A stretch of 64,000 bases of DNA from Aristolochia californica. Lineage: Eukaryota > Streptophyta > Magnoliopsida > Piperales > Aristolochiaceae. The position numbers were made by a program, and so were the translations under genes. Positions 9,733 through 21,400 of this stretch are shown one piece after another. The DNA lies in the NCBI GenBank assembly GCA_029961685.1, contig JARWKL010000009.1, positions 28,273,208 through 28,337,207 on the forward strand, read 5' to 3'. The notes beneath the pieces were generated by a model that saw only the letters and a program-made list of their open reading frames with translations, searched no databases and had not been told where the DNA came from. Numbering within the stretch: the stretch's first letter is position 1; each line of letters starts with the position of its first letter.

Positions 9733-12422
9733 GAGGGGTCCGTTTGTGGTTGTGTGATGGCGTTGTGGGCTACTATAATGTTAGAGGTTCTTGGCCCCAT
9801 TACCTTTAACATCTCGCTTTGCCAGATACAGTAGTTGCATGAAGAGGTTGCTGCGACGGATTGGTGTCAATTTTTTAATTGACTCAGTGTTTTGGGCGTC
9901 TGCTCTGATGTATAATTTAATACCGTACGCTCGTAGCTGCTATGAATATGTGATTCCTGCTTCCTTTTATTCTGTGTTTCTTTGTTTTTCATTGTTATCT
10001 GGTCAATCGATGTAGGTTGATTTTAAATTTTTGACTTGGATTCTGGTATTTTGAATGCTTTTACTTGATTTTGTAGATCAAGGGGTTGATTCAGTTTTCA
10101 TTCATGCCTGCGGATTTATTATATTTACATGCTATAATGTCTTTTTGTCTGCCACATGTTCTTTCTGAACTCTGTAGCCGATCCTATCTTTAATTATTTC
10201 GCTATTTAAGAAAGGTGAGGTAGACAGATAGATCTCTTCAGGGAATTGTGGTCTTTGTGTCTACACGACTGCTACTCTTACATCTTATTAAAAAAGCCCC
10301 GATATTTGATTAAATGCATGATTTTGCCGGTGAGAGGTGGGGTTCTTGTTTAATCGCATTCTCTTCCTTACTCGTACGTCGAGGTCACAGCGATTTTAGT
10401 CTCGTTTACTGCGATGTTGGGTAGGGAAGAAGGAAAAAACAGAAAAAAAGGCTGCGTCCTCCGTCTGGACACCTGCTTCGTCTGTCTCCGACTCTTTCCC
10501 TCTTCTATTCTTTTGTCTTTGGTGGCTTTCAAGTGCTAGAAGAGGGTGTTTCGAGAAGGGAAGAAAAAAGAAACAAAAAGAAAGGAACGGGTTCTTGTTC
10601 TCTGTTTTTTCTGGTGATCATTATCCTTTTTCAAATGGATTCGTCATTCCAGAGTTTAGAAAGAGTGAAATCAGTCTGAGAACTCTGGAGTCTGGTGGCC
10701 TCCGCTCGACAGCAGCCGTACCAGTCACCACCCACTAAAGCCGATCGATCAAATCGAGAAGGTTTGGAAGAAAAAATTGAAAAGGGGAAAAGGCAGTATG
10801 AGACAAGTAAAGTAATACAAAAAACGAAAAGAACGGTTGGTTGGTACCGGTTGGCGGTGGGAGCTGCAGAGCCAAGCGACTGGTGACAGTGAAAAAAGCT
10901 AATCCAGAGAATGAAGGAGGCGAAGGGGAAGTGTAAGCCGAGTTACGCAATGAAACAAAACAATTAATGCTGTCGGAAGCATCCATCTATAATTTCAATT
11001 GCGAAAGATGCTTTTGTCTGTCGTTGCATCACTCAAATAGTCGGGTGATATGGGCTGTGTACGTCTCTATTCATGACATAAATGAGGCAACCTAAACTGC
11101 CTTACTCAAATGCTACAATGAATTTAAAGAGGTTTCAGTGAAGGGTGCAGTGTTCAGCAAGCAATTAGGGAATCTATTTTTTAATCGCAAAGTGCTTAAA
11201 AGCTTCATGGGTATCTCTTGTATTATTACTCTTTAAGATTCGCTACATGATTAATAAAGGTTAACAGAGCTGTTAAAAGTTCAGTCAAATAGTATCAGAG
11301 CTTCATCTTTGGCATGCTGCCAATTCCATTAAAAATTTCTGCTGTTATGTGTGTTCGAGCTCTCGACGAACGCAAACTTATGTTGTGTGAGCCTGATCCT
11401 TGGGAGCATGAAGCCAAAAAAATAATGCCTGATCGCCATAGGCAGCACAGGCGATTGTCAAACTGCTGGGTGCCTGGCGAACCTCAATCAGGCCGGAGCT
11501 CTCTGACCAGATGACGTCTCAAGAGGTGTTGTTATAGAGCATCAATAGAGAGACGTCGTATTGGATGCCTGTGTGCGCCGGTGTCGTGTGCTCGTTGGAT
11601 GCACACCAATGGCAGAGGCACTAAAGAAAGGAGGCGGCGGCGCGGGGTGGTGAGTCAAGTCGGAACGGATGAGACGCTGGCTGTGAGCAATTGAGAGACT
11701 GCATTGAGACCTCAGCGACGCATCAAGATATAGCCAAGGCCGGCGTTGGGTGTAGCGTCGAGACCCAACGCTTCCTTCTCTGCGTGTGAAGTCGACCGAC
11801 GCTCTGTGCCGAAGGCTGACGTTGGGTGTATCGGTATCGATCATGAAGTTTAAAGAATGATAATGTATGTTTAAATTTTGGTGATCTTGAGTGAGCATTT
11901 GGAAGTTTATTCATAAAGATATGTACCAAAGGTAATACTTGTTCTAAAGGACTTACTGTCACGATTTATGTAATTTAATTTTTTTTATTTGAGTATAAAG
12001 ATAATATGTTTATGGGAAAAAGGTTGAGAATGATACATATTAAGTATTGAATTAATAAAGTAAGAGAATGGTAACAATTTCTCATTTAATGGTTTTGGTC
12101 TAGCAAGAGAGTTTGTCTTCTCCATGGAAGAGTTTTTGGATCGACTGACAGTTTCCTGCAAGTTTTAGAATTTGATTGTATACTTCCTTTCATCATTTTA
12201 ATTCAGTTTATGAATTTTATAATGCATTTAGAAATTTAGTTTTACAAAGACCTCTTCATCTCTCTTTCTTGCCCAACTCAGAGATCTTTGAAAATGCTCA
12301 GGGAAAGGTGAAGGCCCTATCTTAAGGAATTTCTCAGTCCTATATATTAGATTAGCTATAAAAATCGATCCACACTATCTATTCATCTTCTATCTTAATA
12401 TTTAATTTAAACTAAAAACAGA
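9733..12422. other. Intergenic stretch without a recognisable gene
   Basis: The first few hundred bases are probably MCTP 3' UTR (T-rich, to about 10.2 kb); no polyadenylation site is certain. 10,400-10,700 is CT- and GA-rich. 11,540-11,830 is richer in GC and CpG and has short open frames on both strands, none matching a family I know. The rest is ordinary AT-rich DNA. Confidence 0.5.
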
Positions 12423-12434
12423 ATCTGGGCAGCC

Positions 12435-13135
12435 ATGGGTAATGCTACTTTTCTTTCTGTTCTAATGCGAGTGTTTGCGTGTGTTAACCTCCTCTCATTT
12501 GTTTTATTCAGTGAGGGCATTTCGTCTTCAGCTTTGCCTTTCAGGTCGAGGAGAACATTCGCGAAAAAGGGCTTAACCCCGTCCCAGATTGGTGTAATTC
12601 TCCGTGATTCTAACAGAATTCCCCAAATTAAAAGTATCGCAGGGAGCAAAGTCCCACGGTTTTTCATCTTTCTCTCTTCTTTAATCCTCAACGTTCATGG
12701 TGAATTCGTAATTTTTTATTCGTCCATTTTTAGGACTTGCTCCTGAGATTCCAGAGGATTTATACAACCTGATAATGAAGGCGATGGCAATCAGAAAGCG
12801 TCTTGAGAGGGACAAAAACGATAAAGATTCCAAGTTCCGTTTGATCCTTTGTAGAGAGCAGGATTCATGTCGATTATTGATTTACATTATCTGTCTTCTG
12901 CTTATACGGTAAAATTTTATACACTTCCTCTTAAAATGCTGAGGCTGCCCATTTGTTACAGTTTGTATATAATTATCATCGTCGTCTTTTCATTTCATGA
13001 TGGCAATGAATCAGAGTTTGGTTCGTTTACTCTGTTTGCTTCCTGGTGTCTTAATCTAATTCATGACTGTTTCTTTTCTTGGGTTGTTTAGTGTGCAGCG
13101 AATCTACTACCACAACCACCCTTGTGGCATCATAG
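12435..13135 (+). pseudogene. RPS13: Ribosomal protein S13 (uS15) pseudogene with introns
   Basis: Pieces of cytosolic RPS13 appear in order. [18 protein letters not shown] lies near 12558-12611, [21 protein letters not shown] near 12737-12797, [11 protein letters not shown] near 12820-12849, and the C-terminal run ESTTTTTLVAS with a stop at 13133-13135. Intron-like gaps remain, so this is a duplicated gene and not a retrocopy. Breaks: a deletion in the exon before FAKKGL puts the VEEN segment out of frame; the residues between GSK and GLAPE are missing; an extra T near 12850 shifts the frame; and the basic stretch before the C-terminus is lost. The 40S protein it came from is essential, so a working copy must lie elsewhere. 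Confidence 0.85.
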
Positions 13136-13620
13136 ACTAGTTCATCTTCTGCTGTTCCTTTTTGCCTGATTCGAGCTTCTTTGGTCGGCTAGGTGATGCT
13201 TTCGTTATGTTCATCTTGGGTGCTAATTATCTGTCAGAAAAATTACAGCAGAGTGAAGCAATTCTGATCAGATTGGCCATTGTTTGCTTGTTTTGGTGTT
13301 TTGCGGATTAATCCGCAGTTTGTTACATGTACAGCCAATGCTCTGTGGCCATAGACGGAGTAAACCTGGAATTGCAAGCCGAGCATTTACTGGGCTGGTT
13401 TAGGTGGTGATTTCCCAGTTTTGATCTTGTCGTCTGCCTTCCGGTTAAGAATGAAGAAGATTAAATTTTTTTTTGTCTAATACTTAGCTGGTTGCTTAGT
13501 AACTTTCTCCAACTGGCCCTTGTCCAACCAAGTTGAATCTGGAGATTAATACAATCTTGCATGAATTATAAAAGCTACAAGTAGTTTGGGTTTACTAACA
13601 ATGCAAGATTCAACCAAGGT
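13136..13620. other. Gene-free stretch after the RPS13 remnant
   Basis: Unique-looking T-rich DNA with no ORF of note and no repeat that I recognise. It may be the former 3' flank of RPS13. Confidence 0.4.
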
Positions 13621-13629
13621 TACCCTTCT

Positions 13630-13930
13630 ATGACCAAGCTGGCATGGTTAACATATCCTTCTATGTCCACTTTGGGCTTAAACCCTCATGAATTTGTTCT
13701 TGGGTTTTACCCCCAAAAAGTCTCATACCAATAGAGATATTGTTCACACTTATATATTCATGATCCTCCCCATTTCTAGTCAATGTGGGACTTTTATTGT
13801 ATACCCAATAATTGGGCCACTCTTTTAGCACTAATCGGAACAAAGGAAAAGTGATGGTAGCTCTAACCTTGGGTCGGAAGGGAGAGACCTTCGTCCTCTA
13901 GAATAAGAGGCGTATGACCCTGCCCTTACA
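13630..13930 (-). repeat. LTR-like fragment
   Basis: On the reverse strand, aaagtcccacattgactag is followed by a gaggatcatgaatatataag stretch (TATA-like) and then by tgggcttaaaccc-type words and cccaaagtggacatag. This word order recurs in LTRs of many plant retroelements. No internal retroelement domains or second LTR are present, so it would be a solo or truncated copy. The assignment rests on remembered motifs and is tentative. Confidence 0.35.
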
Positions 13931-15680
13931 TGAATTTGAGAAAAGAAAATAAGAATTTGATTATTATTATTAAAAAAATAGGTAATAAAAATAAGATAAT
14001 CTTTCTAGGACGCATTGGCTACCATCATTCAAGGAAAAGAAAATCTCGTCCGATTTTCAATGCCATGAGCAATAAGGGTAGAGCATGTGTTGCAACATTT
14101 GTGGGAAAAAAGAGAAGAAAATCTGTTTGAATTCGGGCAAGTGCAGTTAATGCCTCTTATTTACAGATTTTGATTCATTTAAGTGCAGTTTTCTTAGATA
14201 CTTGAAAACATATTTCTAAGATTTCACCCATTAATTAACGCTTTCATCCCATGTAAAGCTTCCTTACTGAAGATTAATGTCTATCCCTGCAACTGCCTTT
14301 TCATAAATGGAGACGAAAGTAGAGTTACGACCTGCTCTCCTTTATATATTGCCCATGGCTGTTCCTCTTCTTGTATTTTGAGATCCTAATTTGCCGTTTC
14401 TTGCTGTTCGACAGATGCAGTGGAAAGGATTCTTCGTTTTTGCGAGGACCTACTCCAGTTTTCACTGAGATACACCGCTTGTACGTATTCAAAATTATGT
14501 CTTCTTCGTCTCAAGTACCGCGTAAATTACTAATTTTACACTCCTGAACATTGTTAGATTTTTTTTTTTTTTTAATTTTGTTGTTGTTGCAGATTTAACT
14601 CGAAAATATAAATCTCCCGACGTAAAACTATTAAAATCGTCAATGGCAGGATAGGATGTATTTTAGATTATTCTGAATGAAGGATGGCTGTTAAAAGCTA
14701 AAGCAGCAGAAAGTTACAGCGTAGAAGATGGTTAACTTGATATATTGAGATTTGAAGATACTGTGAAGCTTTTCTTCGTATCTTTCTCAGTGTCAGTTTT
14801 CATAAAAAATACCATTTTCATGAGATCTCTCTTGACGATAAGTTGTATAGAATCAAGAATAATGAATCGTTTCGGAATCCCCAGAGAGAATTATCTCAAA
14901 TTTCTGCTGGAGGAGTTCGAGTTCTGAATACAAAAAGCTTTATTTTTCTGCAAGAACCAAGCCTCTGCCAACCCAATCTGTTGCCAAAAAAGAAACCGCC
15001 TGCAAATTCAATCTCAACCTCAATAGGAGATTCTCAATCTTCAACTGCCGTTTCCCAGCAGTAATGGGATTCTGGATCATCTTCTCTTTGGTTTTGACGA
15101 TTGATGCCGTTAATAAGTTGCGAACCGAAGATCCGATCCTTGAAAATGCTTTTCTTGATTACGGAAAACTGTAATTCAACGTTTAAAAATTTGAACTGGT
15201 TGATTGGTTGAATCGCATCAACCGGGTTTGGCCCTTCTGTAATGTCTCATTTTGGAGTCCAGCCAAACCAGATTAATCAGGTTTTGGTTTGCTGGTTCCA
15301 CAGATAACTGGTTGGCGTCGACTGGAGCTGACCCCTTCTTCCCCACCCTCACCTCCCTCTCAATAGCCGGAGGTTTTTCCGGTCATTTTGGACTCCGTCC
15401 GTCTCTTTTCTTATTGATTTTCATTATTTTTCAGAAGAAAATGCTTTGAAATTCTATTATTAGGTGTTTACTGTGATCAACCGGAGCCAAGCACCTTCTT
15501 GGGTTGGGTTTTAAAACGGCGGTTCCAATTGGCCTCAGTCATGTACAGGTAACGACAGACGGATTTTTCCATGGAAGGGGGAGACAAAAGAATAAGTATC
15601 TGGAAATTCTCGGAGTGACCAATAACTTGAGAGCCACAAAGACAGACATAATTTTGTCCTGTTTCCTTGGACAAACAGAG
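13931..15680. other. Gene-free stretch before the large fused gene
   Basis: Mixed AT-rich DNA with a poly-T run near 14,560-14,575 and no ORF longer than about 75 codons. None of the short frames resembles a family I know. It separates the RPS13 remnant from the next promoter. Confidence 0.4.
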
Positions 15681-15684
15681 TTCG

Positions 15685-16656
15685 CTTCCTATATATTCGA
15701 CAGTGAGGTCAGCAAATGGAGGATGGAGAAACGGCAGATCGGTAAAAGGTCTTCGTCCCACTGCCATTTGGCAATTCATTGACTTCCATTCGACTACGTT
15801 AGTTCGTTGAATTTTTCCTCTTTTCAACCTCCTTTCTGTTCTAGGGTCCGAGTTGATTTACAGAGAGATTTCAAATTTTCCCTTATTGAGGTACGTATGT
15901 TTCGGTATTGCACTTCAGTTTTTTTTTTTTTTTCGAATACATGATCCTGGCGGGAAAGCTTCTGCACTTTCGTTAGTTCTGTTTTTGGGTTTGATTCTTT
16001 ACTGGAATTCAAACATTTTTCCTCCGTTGCTGGAATGATCGAGAGGGAGTTTTTTTTTTGTATGATACTCGCCATTAAAAGGCTTTGAAGATTACCGACT
16101 GTCTTTCGATCGAGTTTCAATTACTGTGTTTTTTTTCTGTTGTTTCTGCTCTAGTTTTGATGATTAAACAACAATGCATGAGAAAAAGATAAGGGGATGC
16201 TTGTTTCTTTTCGATCTCGTTCGGACTAAGTGGGTGTAGATTTCTAGTCCGGCGGCTTCTCTCCGGCAACGCTTCGGCTCCAATTCTTTATAATTCACAC
16301 TTTAACGTGGCTTCCCTGTCTGTTATCAACACTTTTCCTGAGATGAATGCAATCGACCCACCGAATGGAATTTTTTATCGTATTTCTTTCGTTTACAGTC
16401 GGACCACCCTGTTTAGATGTAAAAACAAGAGAGGAAGATTCTGTTCGTGCCTGGAATTTTCCATGCTCTGCACATGTTTTTTCCAGAAGGATTTGGAACA
16501 TTCAGTTCTGTCGCTGTCTCTGTTCTTGCTCTGATTATCGTTTGTTGAGACTGGAAAATTGGTTTGTGAAATTCGAATGTGAGAACAGATGACGATGGTG
16601 CTCGTTTTGCTCTCTGATTCCAACAGGTCTCCATCTGATGATCGAACTGCAGAAAG
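15685..16656 (+). promoter_or_regulatory. TATA box, 5' leader and leader intron of the fused gene
   Basis: ctatatatt at about 15688-15696 is a good TATA box. About 195 bp downstream, ttattgag|gtacgt gives a strong donor at 15891, and ctgattccaacag gives a polypyrimidine-preceded acceptor ending at 16626. Splicing would remove about 736 bp and place the ATG at 16657 thirty bases into the second leader exon. T-runs at 15,920 and 16,050 fit an intron. This is inferred; no transcript evidence is available. Confidence 0.5.
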
Positions 16657-18413
16657 ATGGACGTAAGGAAATCTGTAGAAGACCAATTCTCCAAGTTGCA
16701 TCCATGCTTTCCGGTGCGAACGAGAATCGGAGTAGTTGGTGGAGGCCCCAGCGGTTTGTCCGCAGCATACGCACTCACCAAACTCGGATATAGCAACATT
16801 ACTGTTCTAGAAAAGCACCAAACAGTCGGAGGAATGTGCGAATCAGTGGAAATCGAAGGTAAGGAATCCGAACGAAATTGATATTTCTGAAACTCTTCTT
16901 TCCCATTCACCAAATTATTTTTCCTCAATATTGTTTTCCACGAGTTTCAGGAAAAATCTATGATCTGGGAGGCCAAGTTCTTGCTGCAAACTCCGCTCCT
17001 GTTGTCTTCCACTTGGCCAAAGAACTAGAATGCCAACTCGAGGAAATGGACTCTCACAAGTTTGCACTGATCGACAGTTCCTCCGGCAAGTATGAGGACA
17101 CGAAAATGGCAGATGATTATCTCTCAGTCATTTCACTAACCTTAAAACTTCAGGTTGGTTTTAGAGGCCTAAGGGACTAGCTGATATATCCCAGAGCTCA
17201 AATACTTCCTGGATGTAATCTCACTTTCTTTCTACAGGATCAGGCGATCGACTCCGGTCGAATAGGGGTCCACGCGATGAGCGAAATTGCAGCGGAGCTG
17301 ACGCCGGAATTTCTTAAGCTTAATGGGTTTGAATCTGTTCCAAAATCTGTAGCTTACGGATATACAGCTTCCGGATACGGCTTCGTCCAGGACATGCCAT
17401 ATGCGTACATTCACGAGTTCACCAGAACATCAATGGCCGGAAAGATCCGCCGTTTTAAGGGCGGTTACACGAGTGTTTGGCAAAAGCTTAGTCATTCCCT
17501 TCCAATTGAAGTTCTATACCGAACGGAGGTTCTGAACATCAATAGGGCCTCCGACGGCGTTACTGTGAAAATCAAAGATGTCGATGGGGCAAACAGAGTA
17601 CTGGAATTTGACAAGATAATCATCTCCGGCGCTTTTCCTTTCAGGGGTGGAAGAACTTACAGGTCTCCCGTAGATGCAGATGGTAAGATTAACGGAATAT
17701 GATGATCGTCTCTCTACCTTTTTAACACGTTTGGGACCGAACCGTTTAATTGAGTTTTTTAATTTTTCCACAGGTGCTCCAGAAACAGAAATTATGGATA
17801 TGAATGAGCTGGAGAAGGAGTTGTTCTTCCAAGTCCAGACAATTGATTATTACACGACTGTATTGAAAATCAAAGGTTTTGAGCATATCCCAATGGGGTT
17901 TTATTACTTCAACGAATTCATGGAGGACCCCGCAACAATGGGGAATCCAGTGGCAATGCAGAGATTTTACGCAGACACTGATATCTTCCTCTTCTGGTCG
18001 TATGGTAATTCTGATGATATCATGGGCCCTGCTGTGACCAAGTTCGCCATTGACGTCGTGAAGAACATGGGAGGAGAAGTTGAGAGAGTGATTCTGCAAC
18101 GAAGATTCAAGTACTTTCCTCATGTCAAAAGTGAAGGTGACTTCAAGAAATTGCTTTCGGCCATCTCTGTAGTCATTCATCTCCATTGAGACCAGTTAGT
18201 TTACAGCTACTGATTTTTGAAATCTGGATTGCAGATATGAAGAACGGGTTTTACGAGAAGCTGGAGACTGACATTCAAGGCTCACGAAACACGTACTATG
18301 TGGGAGGGCTCATGGCCTTCGAGCTTACTGAAAGAAATTCATCTTATGCCATGGCTCTTGTCTGCAAACACTTCGCAGATAACAGTTCCTTGCCGATGTT
18401 TCCATACGTTAAG
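16657..18413 (+). other. Domain 1 of the fused protein: FAD-dependent amine-oxidase-type domain
   Basis: Spread over exons 1-5. The dinucleotide-binding motif is RIGVVGGGPSGLSAAYAL (GxGxxG at residues 28-33), with an acidic residue, Glu52, after the second strand (VLEKHQTVGG) as expected to bind the FAD ribose. YDLGGQV near residue 70 fits the second FAD contact. YVGGLMAFE near residue 427 is the C-terminal FAD-binding GG motif that closes this fold. The family (NAD(P)-binding Rossmann/amino-oxidase) includes amine oxidases, phytoene-desaturase-like and prenylcysteine-oxidase-like enzymes. The substrate cannot be told. Confidence 0.85.
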
Positions 18414-21400
18414 GTAAAGATCGAAATTTTTCTGTGCTGTTGACTACTTGGATGATAAATAGCTTCATTAATGGAGACCGCCTCATCGATGCAGAGACTG
18501 TTACCAGTTGTCTCCAACAATGAGGATCATCTTCGCAAACAAATAGACGAAATGCCAGGAATAAAATTCCCTGATCTCTCTACTCTTGATGCTTATTTAA
18601 AATTCTGGGGAACTCATAAAATTACAGAGAACAAAACAGTCTATACTTGGCTCAGCGAAAGTGGGCAGATTGTGAATCAAAGAACTTACAGCCAGCTAAA
18701 CGCGAATGCTTTTGAAATTGCTCGTCGTCTCTTATCAAGCAGTAAACCTATTATGAGGCCTGGAGACAGGGTACTTCTAGTCCATGTTCCAGGGCTGGAC
18801 TTCGTTGATGCTTTCTTTGGGTGTCTAAGAGCTAAAGTTTTGCCTGTTCCAGTTTTGCCACCCGATCCATTACAGAGAGGTGGCCAAGCTTTACTGAAGA
18901 TCGAGAACATATCAAAAGCTTGCAATGCTGTGGCTATTCTTTCCACTGTGTCTTATCATTCTGCAGTTCGTGCAGGTGCAGTTAGAAATATGGCATTATT
19001 GACCAAGAACAGGGGGCAATCGTCAGGTTCCTGGCCCAACCTCCCATGGCTCCATACAGATTCATGGGTCAAGAATTCCAGAAACAACCATGTGCGGGTG
19101 GAAATTGATGAATCTGAATCAAATCCAGAGGATCTGTGCTTCCTGCAATTCACTTCGGGATCTACAGGTGATGCTAAAGGTGTGATGATCACTCATGGTG
19201 GCTTGACTCATAATGTGAAATTGATGAGGAGAAGATACAAGAGTACCTCGAACACCCAATTAATCAGTTGGCTGCCTCAGTACCATGATATGGGGCTAAT
19301 TGGAGGCCTCTTTACGGCATTGGTTAGTGGCGGCTCCGCTGTTCTCTTGTCGCCAATCGCCTTCATCAAGAATCCGCTCCTGTGGCTTGAGATCATGAGT
19401 AAGTACAGAGCTACCCACAGCGCGGGACCCAACTTTGCGTTTGAGCTCGTGGTGAGACGGCTGGAGACTGATACGGAGAAGGTCCGGAATTATGATCTTT
19501 CTTCGTTGTTCTTTCTCATGGTAGCTGCCGAACCAGTGAGGCAGAAAACTTTGAAAAGGTTTGTAGAACTCACTCTTCCTTTCGGCCTTTCACAAGAAGT
19601 AATGGCTCCGGGTTATGGTTTGGCCGAGAACTGTGTCTTTGTAAGCTGTGCTTTCGGACAGGGGAATCCCATTTTGATAGATTGGCAAGGCAGAGTCTGT
19701 TGTGGATACGTTGATTCAGATAAATCGGACGTGGATATCAGAATTGTTGATCCAGAAGCAGGTATAGAGCATGACGAACGTGGAAAGGAGGGCGAGATAT
19801 GGATCAGTAGCCCTAGCGCCGGAATTGGGTACTGGGGAAAGGAAGAACAGGGCCAGAGAACATTTGGAAACGTCCTGCTGAATCTTCCGGACAAGAAATT
19901 TACAAGAACAGGGGATTTGGGGAGGATTATAGACGGAAAGCTCTTCATTACTGGCAGGATAAAGGATCTAATTATTGTGGCTGGCAGAAACATATACTCG
20001 GCAGACGTGGAAAAGACTGTCGAAAACTCGTCGGAAATCCTCCGTCCAGGCTGCTGCGCGGTGATCGGAGTGCCTGAAGAAATCCTGTCATCAAAAGGAA
20101 TTTCGGTTCCAGACGGGTCTGATCATTTAGGGGTGGTAATAATTGCAGAGGTTAGAGATGGTAAGCGTGTGGATAAGGAAGTAGTTGAGCAGATTCAAAC
20201 ACGAGTGGCCGAAGAGCATGGAATCTCTGTAGCATCCATTAAGCTAATCAAGCCTAGGACAATCAGTAAGACCACTTCCGGGAAGATAAGAAGGTTTGAG
20301 TGCCTGAAACAATTTGAGGATGGCAGTCTCAATCTAGCTACAGATTCTGGTTCAGTAAAGAGGTCTCTGCTTCGTTCTTTCACTACTGGTACTTTTAGAG
20401 AAGGGCGAACACCCCGTAGTCCGCTGAACAAAACGCCCCTTCTTCCCCTGAAGGGCAATAAGAGCAAGGAAGAGATTGCAGAGTTCTTGAAACGATTAAT
20501 TTCGGAGCAAACGTCAATTGCAGTCGAAAAGATCACTATAACAGAGAGCCTGGTTTCCTATGGCATCGATTCCATTGGAGTAGTTCGAGCAGCTCAGAAA
20601 CTCTCAGATTTTTTGGGAGTTCCAGTTGGAGCAGTCGATATTTTCACAGCTACATGCATTGCGGACTTGGCGAGCTTCTCTGAGGATCTCCTTAAGAAGT
20701 CTGAACTCCATCCCATGACTGCTACCTCTCATGTTTTAAAACAAGAGACCGAGTTCGTCAGGCCGATAACCGAAGTTTCGAGATTTCGTGAACTGGTTAT
20801 TGTGTTTCTGCAATTTCTTGCCCTCATTTATGCTTCTGCCTTGCTGATTATTCCTGCCTATCTTTCGACCTCTGTTTTTCTGAGAGTGATCTCTGCTAGT
20901 AGCACTCTGATAGGCACAATTCCGCAGCTGAACTTTCTAACCCCAGTGATTTTGGCTCCTCTTGCATGGATACTTTTCATGTTCATCACCTGCATTTTCC
21001 TCTCTCTATTTGGTAACTCATTTCTGCAGCCGAATTACGCATTGACACCCGAATTCTCAATCTGGTCGATTGATTTTGTCAAGTGGTGGGCTTTGTATAA
21101 AGCTCAAGAAGTAGCCGGGAAAGTGCTCGCCTTCCATCTAAGAGGCACAGTTTTCCTAAATTACTGGTTTGAGATGCTCGGAGCTCGTATTGGCTCCTCA
21201 GTCTTGCTAGACACAGTTGACATCACTGACCCTTCTCTTGTTTTAATTGGAGATGGGGCTGTCGTCGCTGAGGGTGTCCTGATTCAGAGTCACGAGGTAA
21301 GGGACGGAATATTGAGCTTCCTCCCGGTGAAGATCGGCCGGAATTCTTCCGTGGGTCCTTATGCCGTAATTCAGAAGGGAAGCATTTTAGGAGAGGAGTC

